64,000 bases of DNA from Streptococcus thermophilus (GTDB taxonomy: Bacteria > Bacillota > Bacilli > Lactobacillales > Streptococcaceae), in contig NZ_CP038020.1 in assembly GCF_010120595.1 (NCBI RefSeq), positions 558,001 to 622,000 on the forward strand, written 5' to 3'. This document shows positions 8,028 to 15,021 of the stretch, in pieces. Numbering within the stretch: the first letter of the stretch is position 1; each line of letters begins with the position of its first letter. The notes beneath the pieces were generated by a model. That model had not been told where the DNA came from. It made no database searches and worked only from the letters and a program-made list of their open reading frames with translations. Position numbers and translations under genes: made by a program.

Positions 8028-8175
8028 AAGTCTTTTATCGCTTTTATTATTCATAATTCCCCTTGTAGTTATATTAATCGGTCTTCGAAAGAATAATCAG
8101 AAACTAATCATTGCTGGGGTAGCTCCTCTTATCTATCTATTATGCAGTTATCTTTTAGACTGGATTTTTGATTGA
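8017..8175 (+). CDS. Thermophilin 13 ORFC-like immunity protein
   Basis: A 52-residue membrane protein whose ATG (8017) overlaps the thmB stop (8025-8027), which implies translational coupling. Two hydrophobic helices, about residues 5-22 (SLLSLLLFIIPLVVILIG) and 31-47 (IIAGVAPLIYLLCSYLL), flank a basic RKNNQK loop. Its length and position match the ORFC that follows thmAB in the thermophilin 13 locus. Small two-helix proteins encoded after class IIb bacteriocins are usually immunity factors; that role is inferred. Confidence 0.8.
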   Translation: MDYKSLLSLLLFIIPLVVILIGLRKNNQKLIIAGVAPLIYLLCSYLLDWIFD

Positions 8176-8353
8176 GAAATTCGATTTTGGTCTATTTGTA
8201 GATTTTCAAAGTATGCTAAATGTTTTTAACCTCCCCAAAAATTATCAAGTCAAGTACAGCAAAGTATTCATCTTGAACGGTTGAATAGTTATACAAAAGA
8301 TATCTCATGATAAAAAACAGACATAGGAAATAAATTTGGAGGCTGATATTGAT

Positions 8354-8460
8354 ATGAAATTTTGATAAACATATTGAATTAAATACCTTCGTCTTGGAAG
8401 AAATTCAAGGAGGAAACCCAAATTGGGGGTTCAGTATTTGCTCATTATGTTGGAGATTAG
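8354..8460 (+). pseudogene. Remnant of a second double-glycine bacteriocin gene
   Basis: The start ATGAAATTT runs straight into TGA. One frame over, the text reads KHIELNTFVLEEIQGGNPNW, a clear double-glycine leader. A further shift then gives QIGGSVFAHYVGD before a stop. At least two indels separate a start, a leader and a core, so no functional peptide is made. It lies downstream of thmC with no other gene between. A nearby GGAGG at 8338-8342 could be its old RBS. Confidence 0.6.
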
Positions 8461-8572
8461 AAATAAGATTTTTCTGCTTCTAAGCATTGCAATTCTCTCT
8501 TTAATATTCTTAAAGTTTATTGTTAAAGTAGACTCTAAAACATACCATTATTTAAAAATACTGACTATAATA
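8447..8572 (+). pseudogene. 5' part of a small membrane (immunity-like) gene cut by an IS element
   Basis: Reads MLEIRNKIFLLLSIAILSLI... for 42 codons, with one strong helix at about residues 8-26. The first base of the IS (8573) creates the TGA stop. Joining to the sequence after the IS (10017-10058) continues the frame as ALVLYILELLISF and then TAA, restoring a 55-residue two-helix protein. Position after a bacteriocin remnant suggests an immunity gene. Confidence 0.7.
8568..8572 (+). repeat. Target-site duplication TAATA, left copy
   Basis: TAATA immediately before the IS is repeated at 10012-10016 immediately after it, which fixes the insertion point. Confidence 0.8.
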
Positions 8573-8578
8573 TGAACC

Positions 8579-8621
8579 GCACCCCAAAAGTTAGACAGAA
8601 AAAATCTAACTTTTGGGGTGC
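8579..8621 (+). repeat. 17-bp perfect hairpin at the left end of the IS
   Basis: GCACCCCAAAAGTTAGA (8579-8595) pairs exactly with 8605-8621 across a 9-nt A-rich loop. It repeats the terminal inverted repeat and ends 8 bases before the orfA start. Read-through transcripts from outside would fold this hairpin near the RBS. Confidence 0.8.
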
Positions 8622-8628
8622 TATTTTT

Positions 8629-9165
8629 ATGAAATTGAGCTATGAAGACAAAATCGAAATCTATGAACTACGTCAAAGTGGTCAGTCTATCAAGAACTTG
8701 TCAAAACAGTTTAATATTGCAGAATCTGTTATCCAATATATGCTTCGACTGATCGATAGGTATGGAATAAACATTGTCAAGAAAGGAAAGAATACCTATT
8801 ATTCTCCAGAACTCAAGCAGGAAATGATTGATAAAGTACTTCTTGATAAGCAGTCAGTCCTCTCCGTCTCGCTTGACTACGCCCTGCCAAATCGTGGAAC
8901 TCTTCCAAACTGGATAGCACAATACAAGAAAAACGGGTATACTATTGTTGAGAAAACAAGAGGGAGGCCACCAAAGATGGGGCGTAAACCAAAGAAAACC
9001 TGGGAAGAGATGACGGAGTTAGAGCGACTTCAGGAGGAAAATGAGCGCTTACGCACTGAGGTGGCTTACCTAAAAAAGTTGAGGGAGCTTCGTTTAAGGG
9101 ACGAAGCCAGAGAGCAAGAAAGGCTCAAACAGTTAGAGAGATGGTCGCAGAAGGATTCCGACTAG
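8629..9165 (+). CDS. IS3-family transposase OrfA (helix-turn-helix subunit)
   Basis: 178 residues from ATG 8629. Two helix-turn-helix-like segments occur: [26 protein letters not shown] (about residues 7-32) and a second at 65-95. A basic [13 protein letters not shown] linker and a C-terminal leucine-zipper-like helix ([22 protein letters not shown], about 137-158) follow, as usual in IS150-group OrfA. It overlaps orfB by 25 bases; in this group OrfAB is made by programmed -1 frameshifting. Confidence 0.85.
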   Translation: MKLSYEDKIEIYELRQSGQSIKNLSKQFNIAESVIQYMLRLIDRYGINIVKKGKNTYYSPELKQEMIDKVLLDKQSVLSVSLDYALPNRGTLPNWIAQYKKNGYTIVEKTRGRPPKMGRKPKKTWEEMTELERLQEENERLRTEVAYLKKLRELRLRDEAREQERLKQLERWSQKDSD

Positions 9166-9979
9166 ATATACTGCTGGTTATTTCTCAATTAGCTCCTTCT
9201 ACTTATTACTATCAAGTCAAGCAACTGGATAAACCAGATAAAGATAAGGAGTTAAAAGCTGAAATTCAAGCCATTTACGATGAACATAAGGGAAACTATG
9301 GTTACCGTCGCATTCACCTTGAGTTAAGAAATCGTGGATTTTCTGTCAATCATAAGAAAGTACAACGGCTGATGAAGGAGCTAGGATTGACTGCTCGTAT
9401 TCGTCGACGTAAGAATACAAGTCTTACAAGGGGGATGTGGGCAAGAAATCTCCCAATCTCATTGAAAAAATCTTTGAAGGAGCTAAGCCTTTTGAGAAGT
9501 GCTATACAGATGTGACTGAGTTCACTCTGCCAATTTGTTCTGAAAAACTCTATCTATCACCTGTTCTGGATGGCTATAATAGCGAAATTATTGCTTTTGC
9601 CTTGTCACGTTCTCCCAACCTCATACAAGTCAAGACTATGCTTGATAAAGCCTTTCCTGAGGAAACTTACCCAAATACCATTCTCCATAGCGACCAAGGT
9701 TGGCAATACCAACATGAAGCTTATCATCGTTTTCTTGCCAGTAAAGGCATACGTACGTCCATGTCTCGCAAGGGAACTAGCACGGATAATGGCATGATGG
9801 AGTCCTTTTTTGGCATTTTGAAAACAGAAATGTTTTACGGATTTGAGAAGAATTTCAAGTCACTGGACCAACTAGAGCAAGCTATCACTGATTATATTTT
9901 TTACTACAACAATAAACGCATTAAAGCAAAACTAAAAGGACTTAGTCCTGTTCAGTACAGAACTAAATCCTTTCACTAA
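9141..9979 (+). pseudogene. IS3-family transposase OrfB, frameshifted
   Basis: The first part has the HTH_21-like region (HKGNYGYRRIHLELRNRGFSVNHKKVQRLMKELGL). The frame is lost near 9412 in an A-run (RRRK then a shift; KYKSYKGDVGKKSPN continues one base over). The second part keeps the whole DDE core: D in CYTDVTEF, D in LHSDQGWQY and E in NGMMESFFGILKTE. The break lies before the catalytic core, so no active transposase is expected. A base-calling error is possible. Confidence 0.8.
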
Positions 9980-10011
9980 TATTTTTTGTCTAACTTTTTG
10001 GGGTCAGTACA

Positions 10012-10016
10012 TAATA
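10012..10016 (+). repeat. Target-site duplication TAATA, right copy
   Basis: Matches 8568-8572. Confidence 0.8.
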
Positions 10017-10058
10017 GCTCTGGTCTTATATATTTTGGAATTACTAATCTCATTTTAA
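10017..10058 (+). pseudogene. 3' part of the IS-interrupted immunity-like gene
   Basis: Thirteen codons, ALVLYILELLISF, then TAA, in frame with the part ending at 8572 once the IS and one TAATA are removed. The stretch from 10059 to 10402 holds only a terminator and the promoter with box G. Confidence 0.7.
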
Positions 10059-10075
10059 AAGTAAGTCATAAGTTG

Positions 10076-10110
10076 ATCACACTGATAAACTAGAATCAGT
10101 GTGATTTTTA
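10076..10110 (+). terminator. Terminator of the thm operon
   Basis: 11-bp perfect stem ATCACACTGAT / ATCAGTGTGAT followed by TTTTTAT, 17 bases after the interrupted gene ends. Confidence 0.85.
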
Positions 10111-10307
10111 TGTTCTGCTATTTTTCCCCTTAGGATGCTTTAATTACCGTCAAGAAGGAAGCTGTGTGATTTTTTCATTTGCAGTGCCATAGCCTAGATT
10201 CTCATGGCATTGTTATTAAGTAGGCGGTACATGTTTTTAAGTGGGTTGATTATATGGTTAGAGTATTTGTGAGCGTTAGATTTATTGCTCACAAAGGTTA
10301 ACACTTC

Positions 10308-10341
10308 CCATTCAGGACGTTTCGATGACTGTTCAGGAATT
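10308..10341 (+). promoter_or_regulatory. BlpR-type direct repeat G (blpG operon promoter)
   Basis: CCCATTCAGGACG at 10308 and ACTGTTCAGGAAT at 10329 start 21 bp apart. A TATAGA/TAGAAT -10 lies at 10367-10374. Confidence 0.78.
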
Positions 10342-10402
10342 TTACGAAATTTTGCTTGTGAAAATTATAGAATAAGATCATCAATAATAAAGGAGTTTCA
10401 TC

Positions 10403-11428
10403 ATGAAGAAAACACTATTCAAATCACTACTTTTCAGTACAGTGGCTTTGGCAGCTTTAGTTACTAGTCCTGTTTTGGCTGACAGTTCTGAAACTAACTC
10501 ATTAGAAGAACATAGTCCTTCTCTGGTGACAGAACAGCCATCTAGCCAAACAACACCTGATCAGACAGGCGAAGCTACAACCGGTGAAGAACTTGCAGAA
10601 GTGACCATCGAGGAGTATGCTACAAATGTCGCTGATTTTAAGAAGGTAACTATTGACAATGTTCATACAGCTTTTACGGCTGACGGTTTGGAACACACCT
10701 TGTATTTCGGTCGTGGGACCTGTTATTATTGCCGTCAATTTTCACCAGACTTGAAGGAATTTAATCAGCTAATTGCTGGTCAGTTGGAGTATTACGATAC
10801 AGATAGTGCAGATGATGAGGCTAAAGAGTTCTTGTTTAAAACAGTCGGTATCCCTGGAACACCAACCATTATCTACCTAAAAAATGGTCAACCTGTTTCT
10901 GGATGGGTTGGTGGAGGAGTTAATGCTCAGCAACTTTACGACTACCTCTATTTTGGAAAATCACCTGAACAACATGCAGAAGAGCTTGAGAATGGTGAAC
11001 AGAATACAACCAATCAAGAGGAAGGGACACAGTCAGGTACTGCTTTTGATAATCAAGCTAACACTGAGGAGATTTCGAATCAAGAGTTGTCCGAAACCGA
11101 CTCTTCCTCTGATAAAACCAAGGCTGATTCTGCAGAACAATCCATAGAGGTTACAGATAAATCTATAGAAAATGTCAGTACCAAAGATGAGAGTCTCAAA
11201 GTTGATGTTAAACAGCAAGAAAATCAACAAGAAACCTTGATTAAGCCAGTAAGCTCCACATCACAGGTCACACCACTAGCAAGTCGTGTTAGTGGAGTTT
11301 CTGGAGCCACAACTTTGCCTAGAACTGGAGAGGTCAATTCGATTAATCTTGTGCGTATCGGTCTAGCCTTCTTACTAGCTTCGGGATTCACAGGCATCAG
11401 TCGTTTGAGAACTAAGCAGGAGGGTTAG
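10403..11428 (+). CDS. blpG: Wall-anchored thioredoxin-fold protein, BlpG-like bacteriocin maturation factor
   Basis: 341 residues. A signal peptide ([25 protein letters not shown], cut after about residue 26) is followed by an acidic/Thr-rich linker. A thioredoxin domain (about residues 75-185) has the active site CYYC ([10 protein letters not shown]) and the cis-Pro loop [12 protein letters not shown] long Gln/Glu/Ser-rich spacer leads to a sortase signal LPRTG, a membrane helix and the basic tail RLRTKQEG. In S. thermophilus, BlpG is a thiol-disulfide oxidase needed for active bacteriocin; box G and the disulfide-capable Cys pairs in ThmA and ThmB fit that role. The sortase anchor is notable. 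The gene name is inferred from context and fold. Confidence 0.8.
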   Translation: MKKTLFKSLLFSTVALAALVTSPVLADSSETNSLEEHSPSLVTEQPSSQTTPDQTGEATTGEELAEVTIEEYATNVADFKKVTIDNVHTAFTADGLEHTLYFGRGTCYYCRQFSPDLKEFNQLIAGQLEYYDTDSADDEAKEFLFKTVGIPGTPTIIYLKNGQPVSGWVGGGVNAQQLYDYLYFGKSPEQHAEELENGEQNTTNQEEGTQSGTAFDNQANTEEISNQELSETDSSSDKTKADSAEQSIEVTDKSIENVSTKDESLKVDVKQQENQQETLIKPVSSTSQVTPLASRVSGVSGATTLPRTGEVNSINLVRIGLAFLLASGFTGISRLRTKQEG

Positions 11429-11431
11429 ATA

Positions 11432-12127
11432 ATGCAACGTTTTAAAAATATACTGAAGTTTATTGGGCTAATCTTTCTTACCTTAAGTGTCAATATCTTT
11501 CCAATGAGATTGATTGCTACTCAGGAGACAACGCCAACTTATATGCAGTGGCTTGCTAGTCTAGGTTATTTATTGGTTACTGGTATCGTCCTTGTTCTTG
11601 TTTGGAAAAAATATAAAAACAAGGATGAAAAGGAAAAATCACCCTTTACCTGGAAAGACTTTGGAATTGCCCTTCTCTTTTATCTTGCTACTCGTCTAGT
11701 AGCCATTGGTGGGACCTTTTTAATTCAAATGGTCACGGGTAATGCAACATCAGCTAATGATGCAGCCTTGATGGCAACCAATGAGCAGCTTAGCCGGATG
11801 TTCCCTTTATACTTTGTTGCCTTTCATCTTGCTATTGGTATCTTTGCTCCGATCTTGGAAGAACTTGTGTTCAGAGGATTCTTTGGTCGTTATTTTTTCA
11901 AAAACAATCGTAAGTGGTTGAAATTGACTGTGAGCTCTTCCATTTTTGCATTGTTACATATATTCTATCCAATCGAGTTTATTGTGTATTTCCTGTTAGG
12001 AGCAATTTTTTACTTGGCATACGATCGTCGTGAAAACATTGTCGATTCGATTGTTGTGCATCTACTGAATAACGGATTACTGGTTATTGTATCTGTTGTT
12101 AATTATCTTATTCTAATACTTGATTAA
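11432..12127 (+). CDS. CPBP-family membrane protease, Blp immunity-type
   Basis: 231 residues, starting 3 bases after blpG. There are six or more hydrophobic helices. The CAAX/CPBP motif 1 EELVFRGFFGRYFF (about residues 142-155) carries the paired glutamates and Arg, and later histidines occur in FALLHIFYPI and DSIVVHLLNNGL. Membrane-bound Abi/CPBP proteases are standard members of blp loci (PncO/BlpY), where they give bacteriocin self-immunity; that role is inferred here. It is co-transcribed from box G with blpG and the peptide gene at 12157. Confidence 0.85.
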   Translation: MQRFKNILKFIGLIFLTLSVNIFPMRLIATQETTPTYMQWLASLGYLLVTGIVLVLVWKKYKNKDEKEKSPFTWKDFGIALLFYLATRLVAIGGTFLIQMVTGNATSANDAALMATNEQLSRMFPLYFVAFHLAIGIFAPILEELVFRGFFGRYFFKNNRKWLKLTVSSSIFALLHIFYPIEFIVYFLLGAIFYLAYDRRENIVDSIVVHLLNNGLLVIVSVVNYLILILD

Positions 12128-12156
12128 TAATAATTTTATAGAAGGAGGCATATTAG

Positions 12157-12309
12157 ATGCTTAAAGAACTAGATCTCTCTCAACTGTCCCATATTTCAGG
12201 CGGAAGCCTTCGACCACCACTATATGGAATCGGAACAATTAAACCAATTAAATATCCGAAGCCAATTCCTATACCAAAGCCCATTTTACAACCAGCTGAA
12301 ATTATGTAA
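12157..12309 (+). CDS. Double-glycine-leader, proline-rich peptide
   Basis: 50 codons, RBS GAAGGAGG at 12141-12148. The leader LKELDLSQLSHISGG (double glycine at 15-16) fits BlpA-type processing. The 34-residue mature part has nine prolines, five Lys/Arg, one Glu and no Cys, with repeating KP/IP units (PKPIPIPKPI). This is unlike Gly/Ala-rich class IIb bacteriocins and resembles proline-rich antimicrobial peptides in composition only. It is the last gene before a terminator in the box-G operon. No known family is recognised; it could be a bacteriocin or an accessory signal. Confidence 0.75.
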   Translation: MLKELDLSQLSHISGGSLRPPLYGIGTIKPIKYPKPIPIPKPILQPAEIM

Positions 12310-12325
12310 GGTTATTACAATCTAG

Positions 12326-12356
12326 GCGATAGAGCAGTTTGCTTTATCGCTTTTTT
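12326..12356 (+). terminator. Terminator of the blpG operon
   Basis: Stem GCGATA-AGC...GCT-TATCGC followed by TTTTTT. It marks the last clear blp feature before the recombinase element. Confidence 0.85.
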
Positions 12357-12396
12357 ATATTTTTTTGTGAAAACAGCGGTAAAAAACATGAAAATT

Positions 12397-12414
12397 TTCA
12401 CTCTTAATAGTGAA
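12397..12414. repeat. Palindrome TTCACT-N6-AGTGAA, copy 1
   Basis: TTCACT CTTAAT AGTGAA, preceded by an A/T tract, upstream of the sigma-like gene. A second copy lies at 12912-12929. Confidence 0.7.
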
Positions 12415-12436
12415 GTCTAAAAATTGAGAGTGTTTT

Positions 12437-12493
12437 ATGAAAAATCGTTCACCGCCATTTCCTACCTTATCAAATCTATATAAGGAGGAATAA
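12437..12493 (+). CDS. 18-codon leader peptide upstream of the sigma-like gene
   Basis: ATG AAA AAT CGT ... encodes MKNRSPPFPTLSNLYKEE. Its last codons (AAG GAG GAA TAA) form the RBS of the next gene, whose ATG lies one base after the stop, so translation is probably coupled. No own RBS was seen beyond GAGAGTG at 12426. Coding status is uncertain. Confidence 0.45.
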   Translation: MKNRSPPFPTLSNLYKEE

Positions 12494-12494
12494 G

Positions 12495-12890
12495 ATGGTG
12501 TATTTTGTATATGTGAATGGGTTAAAAGTCCCTGTTTCCAGAGAGGTTTACCGTGAGTATTGGCGATTGACAAATCGAGAAAATTATCTTAATCGACTAG
12601 AAATCCAATATCGTGTTAGACCATTTTCAGATTATGCTGATGACCAACTAACAAGTTTTATGGCTGATGAGAAAATGGATGTTGAAAAGATTACTGAGAC
12701 TAAAGAAATCTTACAGCTATTGTATGAATCTCTACTTTTGCTTAATGACGATGAATTTTCCCTTGTCAAGAACCTGTTTTTTGAGGAAAAAACATTGAAT
12801 GAAATTTCTCTGTCTAATCAAATTTCTATTTCAACTGTTGCAAGACGGAGGGATAAAATTTTGAACTATCTCAAAAAGCTCTTGCATTAG
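12495..12890 (+). CDS. Sigma-70 region-4-like regulator of the mobile element
   Basis: 131 residues. The N-terminal part (KVPVSREVYREYWRLTNRENYLNRLE) is typical of the small sigma-like proteins of Firmicute integrative elements. The C-terminal half (about residues 85-128: DDEFSLVKNLFFEEKTLNEISLSNQISISTVARRRDKILNYLKKLL) reads as a region-4-type helix-turn-helix. It lies between two copies of the palindrome TTCACT-N6-AGTGAA, which may be its targets. The RBS AAGGAGGAA is strong. Whether it acts as a true sigma factor or a repressor cannot be told from sequence. Confidence 0.75.
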   Translation: MVYFVYVNGLKVPVSREVYREYWRLTNRENYLNRLEIQYRVRPFSDYADDQLTSFMADEKMDVEKITETKEILQLLYESLLLLNDDEFSLVKNLFFEEKTLNEISLSNQISISTVARRRDKILNYLKKLLH

Positions 12891-12911
12891 GACGGAAAAA
12901 GTTATCATTTT

Positions 12912-12929
12912 TTCACTCTATATAGTGAA
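12912..12929. repeat. Palindrome TTCACT-N6-AGTGAA, copy 2
   Basis: TTCACT CTATAT AGTGAA, again after a T-tract, upstream of the putative structured leader and the recombinase genes. Confidence 0.7.
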
Positions 12930-12954
12930 GGGGAATTATAGTTCCTTCAATGCC

Positions 12955-13200
12955 CTTTGACAACTGAATAGACTGAAGTGGGACTTTAATCATTTGTGGA
13001 GCAATTTAGCCTGGTACGCCGTGAGATGAGCGAGAATTATCGGCTATAAAATAGGTTGGTTACCTATCTGCCATGAGACAAATGAGGATAATGATACTTC
13101 TGAACGTTCAGGCTGCCATCGAGAAAGGACAGCGGGTGAAACTCCCATGAAGAACTTAACCAGTTCTACCTACAGAGGTCAAAATTTTAAGTAAAGGAAA
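12955..13200 (+). ncRNA. Putative structured RNA or leader upstream of the recombinase genes
   Basis: About 245 bases without a convincing ORF but with several exact short hairpins: ATAGGT-TGGTT-ACCTAT (13051-13067), the self-complementary CTGAACGTTCAG (13100-13111), GGGTGAAACTCCC (13134-13146) and AGAACT-TAACC-AGTTCT (13151-13167). The GC-richer text differs from its AT-rich flanks. It could be a cis-acting leader or a ribozyme-like fold; I could not match it to a named RNA family. Confidence 0.4.
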
Positions 13201-13207
13201 AACGTTT

Positions 13208-13348
13208 ATGGAAAAAATACAAACAGGTGCGGAATTACCGCAGATTGTGATTGAGGGATATAAGGTTACAGTACAAGTAAGTGATCAGCCACTAAGTCTT
13301 ACAGACGTTTTAGATGATTTGCTGGGGAGACAGCTTGAAAAAATTTGA
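13208..13348 (+). CDS. 46-residue hypothetical protein of the element
   Basis: MEKIQTGAELPQIVIEGYKV..., 46 residues ending LLGRQLEKI. The RBS is GTAAAGGAAA at 13192-13201. Strand-like N-terminal half, Leu-rich helical C-terminal half. It follows the structured leader and precedes the recombinases. No function is recognised. Confidence 0.6.
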   Translation: MEKIQTGAELPQIVIEGYKVTVQVSDQPLSLTDVLDDLLGRQLEKI

Positions 13349-13446
13349 GTTTTTAGCGGACAAGTCTTGGTAGATTATGTAAAATAGAATAGTAGAACCT
13401 CAATCCTTAATCGGTAAGCACCTAAACACTGATTAAGGAGATAAAC

Positions 13447-15021
13447 ATGACACAAGCCTGTATTTATTTACGCCTGTCACGAGATGATGGGGATAATGTG
13501 GAAAGCAATTCCATCATCAACCAACGCTCACTTTTGAGAGATTATGCCAGAAATCATGATTTCACGATTTTAGAAGAATTTATGGATGATGGTATTAGTG
13601 GCTTAACCTTTAACCGCCCTGACTTTAACCGTATGATGGCAATGGTAAATGATAAGACAATTGATACTATTATTGTTAAGGACTTGTCTCGCTTCGGTCG
13701 AGACTACATTGAAACTGGAAAATACCTTCAACGAATTTTCCCTGCTATGGGAGTTAGGTTTATATCAGTCAATGACCACTATGATAGCTTGACGGCTGAT
13801 ACCAATGAAACGCATTTGGTCATGCCTATCAAAAGTCTCATTAACGATAGTTACTGTCGAGACATTTCAACAAAAGTTCGAAGCACCCAAAAAGCTAAAC
13901 GGCAAAAGGGCGAGTTTATTGGAGCTTTTGCCCCTTATGGCTATCGCAAAGATGACAAGCAACGGAATCACCTAGTGGTTGATGAGAATGTACGCCCTAC
14001 TATTGAGAAAATCTTTGCTCTTAAACTAGAGGGATATTCGTCAAACGCTATTGCAGGCTTTCTTAACCAGGCAGGGATAGAGACTCCCTTGCAACGTAAG
14101 AAAGCCTGTCAGGAAAAGATTAAAGGTTTTTATGGCCATTGCCATAAGTGGAACACCAAAATGGTCAACCGTATTTTGACCAACCGTGTCTATACTGGTA
14201 CCTTGGAACAAGGTAAACAGACCAAACTTAATTACAAGTCGCAAAAATCTGTAGCTGTCAATCCAGAAGATTGGGTGCGAGTGGAAGATACCCATGAAGC
14301 CATTATTTCAAAAAGTACCTTTGCTATTGCGAATAACCTCTTACTCAGGGATGTTAAGCACGGGAAGAAGCTGCCTGACCTTTTTGCAGGATTATTATTT
14401 TGCAGCGACTGTCAGGCTCAGCTTGTACAACGAAAACTTCGCTATAAGGACAAAGAGACTGTTCAATATATTTGTAGCACCTACAATAATGGACGAGGAT
14501 GTAGCCGTCATGCAATTAAACAAGAGAGATTACTAGACTTAGTATTGACCTTTATTCATCAATACCTTGACTGGAAGTCTTATCTGATTAAAGCAGTTCC
14601 TGATTATTTGAACCAAGAACAGTTTTTGGAAGTTGATTTTACTTCTTTGCTTGCGAATCGCAAGAAGTATGAACAGTTGCTCCAGTCCTTGTATTTGGAT
14701 TTAGACGACGGTTTGATTAATGATACAGAATACCAAGAGTTTCAGCGAAGCTATCGTCAAAAGCTAAAACAGATTGAGGACACCATCATTCAAAAGAAAG
14801 CACTAGCTCAAACCCTGTATGACAAACTTCAGGATAAGGAACGGTGGTTAAATCAGTTGAGTGAAATCCAAAAAGATAAAGAACTCAATCGTCTCACTTT
14901 AGTGACCTTACTTGACCGGATTGTCATTCATGAGAATCAGGAGTTGACCTTGGTATTTCATGATGTGGCAGAACTAGAAGTCCTCCAGCAGTTTTCTCAT
15001 AGAGAGACGGAGGTGATCTAA
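13447..15021 (+). CDS. Large serine recombinase 1
   Basis: 524 residues; RBS AAGGAG at 13434-13439. The resolvase catalytic domain carries the nucleophile Ser11 (YLRLSRDDG) and the conserved VKDLSRFGRDYIETG. The recombinase domain follows (GAFAPYGYRKDDKQRNHL, about residues 155-280), then a zinc-ribbon (CSDCQAQLVQRK ... CSTYNNGRGCS, about 315-360) and a C-terminal coiled coil. Such proteins integrate and excise elements without tyrosine chemistry. Its stop overlaps the next start (TAATG at 15019). It appears intact. Confidence 0.9.
   Translation: MTQACIYLRLSRDDGDNVESNSIINQRSLLRDYARNHDFTILEEFMDDGISGLTFNRPDFNRMMAMVNDKTIDTIIVKDLSRFGRDYIETGKYLQRIFPAMGVRFISVNDHYDSLTADTNETHLVMPIKSLINDSYCRDISTKVRSTQKAKRQKGEFIGAFAPYGYRKDDKQRNHLVVDENVRPTIEKIFALKLEGYSSNAIAGFLNQAGIETPLQRKKACQEKIKGFYGHCHKWNTKMVNRILTNRVYTGTLEQGKQTKLNYKSQKSVAVNPEDWVRVEDTHEAIISKSTFAIANNLLLRDVKHGKKLPDLFAGLLFCSDCQAQLVQRKLRYKDKETVQYICSTYNNGRGCSRHAIKQERLLDLVLTFIHQYLDWKSYLIKAVPDYLNQEQFLEVDFTSLLANRKKYEQLLQSLYLDLDDGLINDTEYQEFQRSYRQKLKQIEDTIIQKKALAQTLYDKLQDKERWLNQLSEIQKDKELNRLTLVTLLDRIVIHENQELTLVFHDVAELEVLQQFSHRETEVI

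Larger units (their letters stand above)
8573..10011 (+). mobile_element. IS3-family (IS150-like) insertion sequence, inactivated
   Basis: 1439 bp, flanked by TAATA duplications. The terminal inverted repeats share ACCCCAAAA-GTTAGACA (left from 8573, TGAACCGCACCCC; right end, minus strand, TGTACTGACCCC). It carries orfA and a frameshifted orfB. It split a small immunity-like gene. Because its orfB is broken, this copy could move only if an intact copy supplied transposase. Confidence 0.9.

Noticed and set aside
10285..10467. 60-codon frame over the blpG promoter
   Set aside because: It covers box G and the -10, has no RBS, and runs into blpG in another frame.
12955..13200. Group II intron fragment
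   Set aside because: The GGGTGAAACTCCC stretch recalls intron domain I, but no 5' GUGYG start, domain V or maturase was found.
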